This document shows, piece after piece, positions 61,885 through 64,000 of a stretch of DNA of 64,000 nt (positions are counted from its first letter, which is position 1; the number at the start of each line of letters is the position of its first letter). The DNA lies in the NCBI RefSeq assembly GCF_965227785.1, contig NZ_OZ245785.1, positions 868,001 to 932,000 of the forward strand, in the 5' to 3' direction. Both the position numbers and the translations under genes were made by a program. Under the pieces are notes generated by a model. That model worked only from the letters and a program-made list of their open reading frames with translations. It had not been told where the DNA came from and did not search any database. Origin of the DNA: Gracilimonas sp965227785. Lineage in GTDB: Bacteria > Bacteroidota > Rhodothermia > Balneolales > Balneolaceae.

Positions 61885-62002
61885 GTCATTCAGAGCGATA
61901 GCGATGAACCTTTGCCATGAAATGGTTACCAAACATGTTCTGGCATAGATCCTTCGCGGATAACACCCAGCCCTAATTCTACCTCATTGCGCTCAGGATG
62001 AC
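61885..62002. repeat. Dispersed repeat, array unit 1
   Basis: GTCATTCAGAGCGATAGCGATGAAC ... GCGCTCAGGATGAC, 118 bp, starting 30 bases after fliA. The next unit begins 153 bases after this start. Confidence 0.9.
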
Positions 62003-62037
62003 CCCTATTTAGACTATCTTGCAACACCCTCCCAAAA

Positions 62038-62153
62038 GTCATTCAGAGCGGAGCGATGAACCTTAGCCACGAAATGGTTACCAGCATGTTCTGGCATAGA
62101 TCCTTCGCAGATAACACCAAGCCCTAATTATACCTCATTGCGCTCAGGATGAC
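62038..62153. repeat. Dispersed repeat, array unit 2
   Basis: GTCATTCAGAGCGGAGCGATGAAC ... GCGCTCAGGATGAC. Its last ten bases contain the stop codon of the GIY-YIG gene on the minus strand. Confidence 0.92.
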
Positions 62154-62479
62154 CTCCTATCTGGTAGCGTATGTTTAGGAGGCCATTCTCCTAACACTAC
62201 TTTATTAAGGCAATTCCATCCCGGGTTTTCCTTATTGATTAAAGCTTCCTTCCACTTTCTGCTTTTTCCCTTTATTCTTTTCTCTGCCTCAATAGCTTCT
62301 CTCATTGTTGGAAATGCCTCATACCAAATCAGACAATAGCAGTGGTATTTACCGGCAAAGGTATTACTCTCTCCTCTGTTTAGATAATGTTCAATGATTC
62401 GTTTGCGAACATCATTGGTGACCCCGGTATAAAGTGTTGTTTTCTTGGGGTTAGTGACGATATAGGTATAGTGCCCCAT
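62144..62479 (-). CDS. GIY-YIG nuclease family protein
   Basis: A 111-residue single-domain protein. The GIY-YIG motif is present in the form YTYIVTNPKKTTLYTGVTND, with the catalytic Arg in VRKRIIEHY and the downstream acidic helix (MREAIEAEKRIKGKSRKWKE) containing the metal-binding Glu. It resembles the small YhbQ/UrvC-like stand-alone GIY-YIG proteins. The gene lies between two units of a tandem repeat array, and its last codons and TGA stop are part of the terminal CATCCTGAGCG of the repeat. A TATAAT-like sequence ends six bases before the ATG, so the mRNA may have almost no leader. Cellular role unknown. Confidence 0.88.
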   Translation of the reverse strand: MGHYTYIVTNPKKTTLYTGVTNDVRKRIIEHYLNRGESNTFAGKYHCYCLIWYEAFPTMREAIEAEKRIKGKSRKWKEALINKENPGWNCLNKVVLGEWPPKHTLPDRRSS

Positions 62480-62507
62480 GGCTGATTATAATAAATTCTC
62501 CCCAAAA

Positions 62508-62623
62508 GTCATTCAGAGCGGAGCGATGAACCTTAGCCACGAAATGATTACCAAACATGTTCTGGCATAGATCCTTCGCGGATAACACCCAGCCCCAATT
62601 CTACTCCTTTCGCTCAGGATGAC
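62508..62623. repeat. Dispersed repeat, array unit 3
   Basis: GTCATTCAGAGCGGAGCGATGAAC ... TCGCTCAGGATGAC, immediately upstream of the GIY-YIG gene start. Nearly identical to unit 2. Confidence 0.92.
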
Positions 62624-62658
62624 TCTTTTTTAGGCCTCCTCGCAACCTTATCCCGAAA

Positions 62659-62775
62659 GTCATTCAGAGCGGAGCGATGAACCTTAGCCACAAATTACTT
62701 ACCAAGCATGTTCTGACTCAGATCCTTCGCGGATAACACCCGACCCCAATTCTACTCCCTTTCGCTCAGGATGAC
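62659..62775. repeat. Dispersed repeat, array unit 4
   Basis: GTCATTCAGAGCGGAGCGATGAAC ... TCGCTCAGGATGAC, 151 bases after unit 3. The spacers before and after (TTTTTTAGGCC-C-TCGCAA-C-TATCCC) are also alike, so the true period is about 152 bp. Confidence 0.92.
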
Positions 62776-62810
62776 TCTTTTTTAGGCCACCTCGCAATCC
62801 TATCCCAAAA

Positions 62811-62821
62811 GTCATTCAATT
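62811..62821. repeat. Truncated repeat unit 5
   Basis: Only GTCATTCAAT of the repeat start remains, at the expected 152-bp spacing, before the sequence changes into the promoter region of the 85-residue protein. Confidence 0.6.
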
Positions 62822-62842
62822 CGGGCTCCGGGAATTCTAATT

Positions 62843-62869
62843 TAATATCTGATCATTTCTGTCCGATAA
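62843..62869 (+). promoter_or_regulatory. Sigma28-like promoter before the 85-residue protein
   Basis: TAATATCT, 11 bases, TCCGATAA. The -10 element matches seven of eight consensus positions and the -35 element five of eight, with the right spacing. It ends 33 bases before the ATG at 62903, similar to the distance at fliS. Confidence 0.6.
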
Positions 62870-62902
62870 AGGAATAACGAACAACCTTTTCGTTATTTCA
62901 AC

Positions 62903-63160
62903 ATGTCACTCGTACCAAAAATAACACGCTTTACAAAACTGCCGGAGCTCCTGAAACACAAACAGGAAGCCGAAGAGAAGCAGAAAAAAGGTCGGCAAGA
63001 CCGGCGGGATAAAGACCGCCCTCCCTTTATCATAGACGAAGAAAAGGCTTTGCAATCAAAAGCCTTGAGCGAGTTTAAAGTTCGATCCCATTCCAAAGAG
63101 CCCCAAAAACCGAAGACCAAAGATGAGACCATTGGCGGGAATATCGACCTTCAGGCCTGA
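62903..63160 (+). CDS. Small charged protein, probable late flagellar gene
   Basis: An 85-residue protein rich in Lys, Glu, Arg, Gln and Pro, probably disordered or coiled (ELLKHKQEAEEKQKKGRQDR), with a distinct C-terminal end ETIGGNIDLQA. I recognise no family. Evidence that it is real: a sigma28-like promoter at the right distance, location between fliA and fliR, and escape from the repeats that fill the surrounding intergenic DNA. There is no clear Shine-Dalgarno. Confidence 0.58.
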   Translation: MSLVPKITRFTKLPELLKHKQEAEEKQKKGRQDRRDKDRPPFIIDEEKALQSKALSEFKVRSHSKEPQKPKTKDETIGGNIDLQA

Positions 63161-63309
63161 AAGAACATAGTAATTGATTCCTCAGAATTAAAGGTTGTAG
63201 ATAGATAATATTCGAATGTTTTCAGGTACAAAAGCGAAGTCATTAATGGTTTCGCTTTGGTGGAAAGTTTGATCGTGGAAATTTACTTGGAAATGCAGAT
63301 AGGTGGTGA

Positions 63310-63391
63310 ATGACTTACCAGATATCTAATGACATAGATCCTTCGCGATGACCTCCCAGTCCCATTTCTACTTCTTTCCGCTCAGGAAGAC
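63310..63391. repeat. Truncated repeat copy
   Basis: GACTTACCAGATATCTAATGACATAGATCCTTCGCGATGAC ... CCGCTCAGGAAGAC: the 3' two-thirds of the family, diverged. Confidence 0.75.
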
Positions 63392-63425
63392 TCTATTCAG
63401 GCTGCTTCGCGTCACTATCTCGAAA

Positions 63426-63542
63426 GTCATTCAGAGCGGAGCGATGTATCTTAGCCATGAAATGCTTACCAAATATGGTCTGGCTTAGATCCTTCGCACT
63501 CTACAACCAGCCCCAATTCTAATTCATTTCGCTCAGGATGAC
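63426..63542. repeat. Dispersed repeat, full copy beside fliR
   Basis: GTCATTCAGAGCGGAGCGATGTATC ... TCGCTCAGGATGAC, ending three bases from the fliR stop codon. Confidence 0.9.
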
Positions 63543-63545
63543 CCT

Positions 63546-64000
63546 TTAGAATTCCAGTGGTGAGATAACCCCCATTACTTCTACCAGGAAGTCATAAAGG
63601 TGCTGGAACATCAAATCGAAAGCGGCAGGAAGGTATGGAATGGCAAGCATCAGCAGGGCAATTCCTACACCGAACTTTATAGGAAGAGCGATAAACATCA
63701 TGTTGGCCTGAGGCATGATTCGGGCAAATATAGCCAGCGATACATCCAGCAAGAACAAAACGATGATAAACGGAGAGGCAATCTGCACACCTATGGTAAA
63801 AAGATAGGTGGCAATTTCAAGCATATACGGACCGGCCAGATGGATTTGGGCTTCATTCACCGGTATAACCTCAAAACTTTTAGCCAGCGCACTTATATAA
63901 ATCTTATCTCCATCAATCGACAGAAAAACCAAAACGGCAATCATACTAAACAGGTTACTGAGTACTGCGCTTTGTTGTTGGGTTTGGCTATCAATCATGT
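63546..64000 (-). CDS. fliR: Flagellar export apparatus protein FliR, C-terminal part
   Basis: Membrane protein of the flagellar export gate, cut by the window end. The visible 150 residues contain the FliR pattern LFSMIAVLVFLSIDGDKIYI and VLFLLDVSLAIFARIMPQANM followed by FIALPIKFGVGIALLMLAIP, which is its most conserved region. Full-length FliR is about 260 residues, so roughly 110 N-terminal residues lie beyond the window; the ATG at 63998 is probably internal. It is transcribed toward fliA, unlike the flhB-flhA operon. Confidence 0.9.
   Translation of the reverse strand, partial: MIDSQTQQQSAVLSNLFSMIAVLVFLSIDGDKIYISALAKSFEVIPVNEAQIHLAGPYMLEIATYLFTIGVQIASPFIIVLFLLDVSLAIFARIMPQANMMFIALPIKFGVGIALLMLAIPYLPAAFDLMFQHLYDFLVEVMGVISPLEF

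Noticed and set aside
61885..63542. Possible CRISPR array
   Set aside because: The units are about 117 bp with similar, not unique, spacers, and there are no cas genes. The inverted-repeat ends fit a REP/MITE-like element.

Overview
The window is a chromosomal segment of a flagellated Gram-negative bacterium. Outer-membrane rings (FlgH, FlgI), a CusABC-type efflux system and a beta-barrel protein show an outer membrane. Gene content and protein style (FtsX without an adjacent FtsE, a DUF3347-type CusB with a heavy-metal-binding domain, an RNase G with a Ser/Asn-rich tail, GTG starts, many genes without a clear Shine-Dalgarno) fit the Balneolota/Rhodothermota side of the Bacteroidota-FCB group, for example a Gracilimonas- or Balneola-like marine bacterium. 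This placement is inferred from style, not from a marker-gene tree.

Layout. 444-19377 is housekeeping: RNase G/E, the HslVU protease, a CtpA-type S41 protease, an acyl-CoA ligase, a Fur-family regulator, a block on the minus strand (cinA, a beta-barrel protein, ftsX, dacB), then pgsA-pgpA-pyrE-miaB and an unknown membrane protein. 19729-22231 holds two almost identical flagellin genes, each with its own sigma28-like promoter and terminator. 22447-29085 is a tight four-gene minus-strand operon that looks like a flagellin glycosylation system: a TPR-GT41(OGT)-FkbM methyltransferase fusion, a TPR-GT56(WecF-like) fusion, a hexapeptide acyltransferase and a WecE-like aminotransferase. 29437-31953 is fliS-fliD-(fliT-like)-(small protein), with candidate sigma54 and sigma28 promoters. 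32085-33503 is an NtrC-family sigma54 activator.

33683-45935 is a metal-resistance block: a mercury-type MerR, a GDCC-motif zinc-ribbon protein, a 48-residue Cys-rich peptide, a CopB-type Cu ATPase, accessory proteins, cusB-cusC-cusA and a secreted His/Met/Cys-rich protein. It interrupts the flagellar region and has copies of one dispersed repeat on both sides. 46331-54866 is a minus-strand flagellar operon (flgF, flgG, flgA, flgH, flgI, flgJ-like, flgN-like, flgK, flgL and a TPR protein with a glycosyltransferase-like N-terminus), preceded by a near-consensus sigma54 promoter and a palindrome. 55281-61854 is flhB-flhA-flhF-flhG-(76-residue membrane protein)-fliA on the plus strand. 61885-63542 is an array of about 117-bp repeats at about 152-bp period; a GIY-YIG nuclease gene sits between two of the units and a probable sigma28-driven 85-residue protein follows. 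The window ends in the C-terminal part of fliR.

Putting it together: the NtrC-type activator with sigma54 probably turns on rod/ring/hook genes and perhaps fliS-fliD, while FliA (sigma28) turns on the flagellins, fliS-fliD and the 85-residue protein. The glycosylation operon lies between the flagellins and their chaperone and cap genes. The most interesting candidate for an undescribed system is this operon, in which two glycosyltransferases of different families carry closely related N-terminal TPR domains, suggesting that a pathway known from lipid-linked Fuc4NAc transfer has been redirected to a protein substrate.
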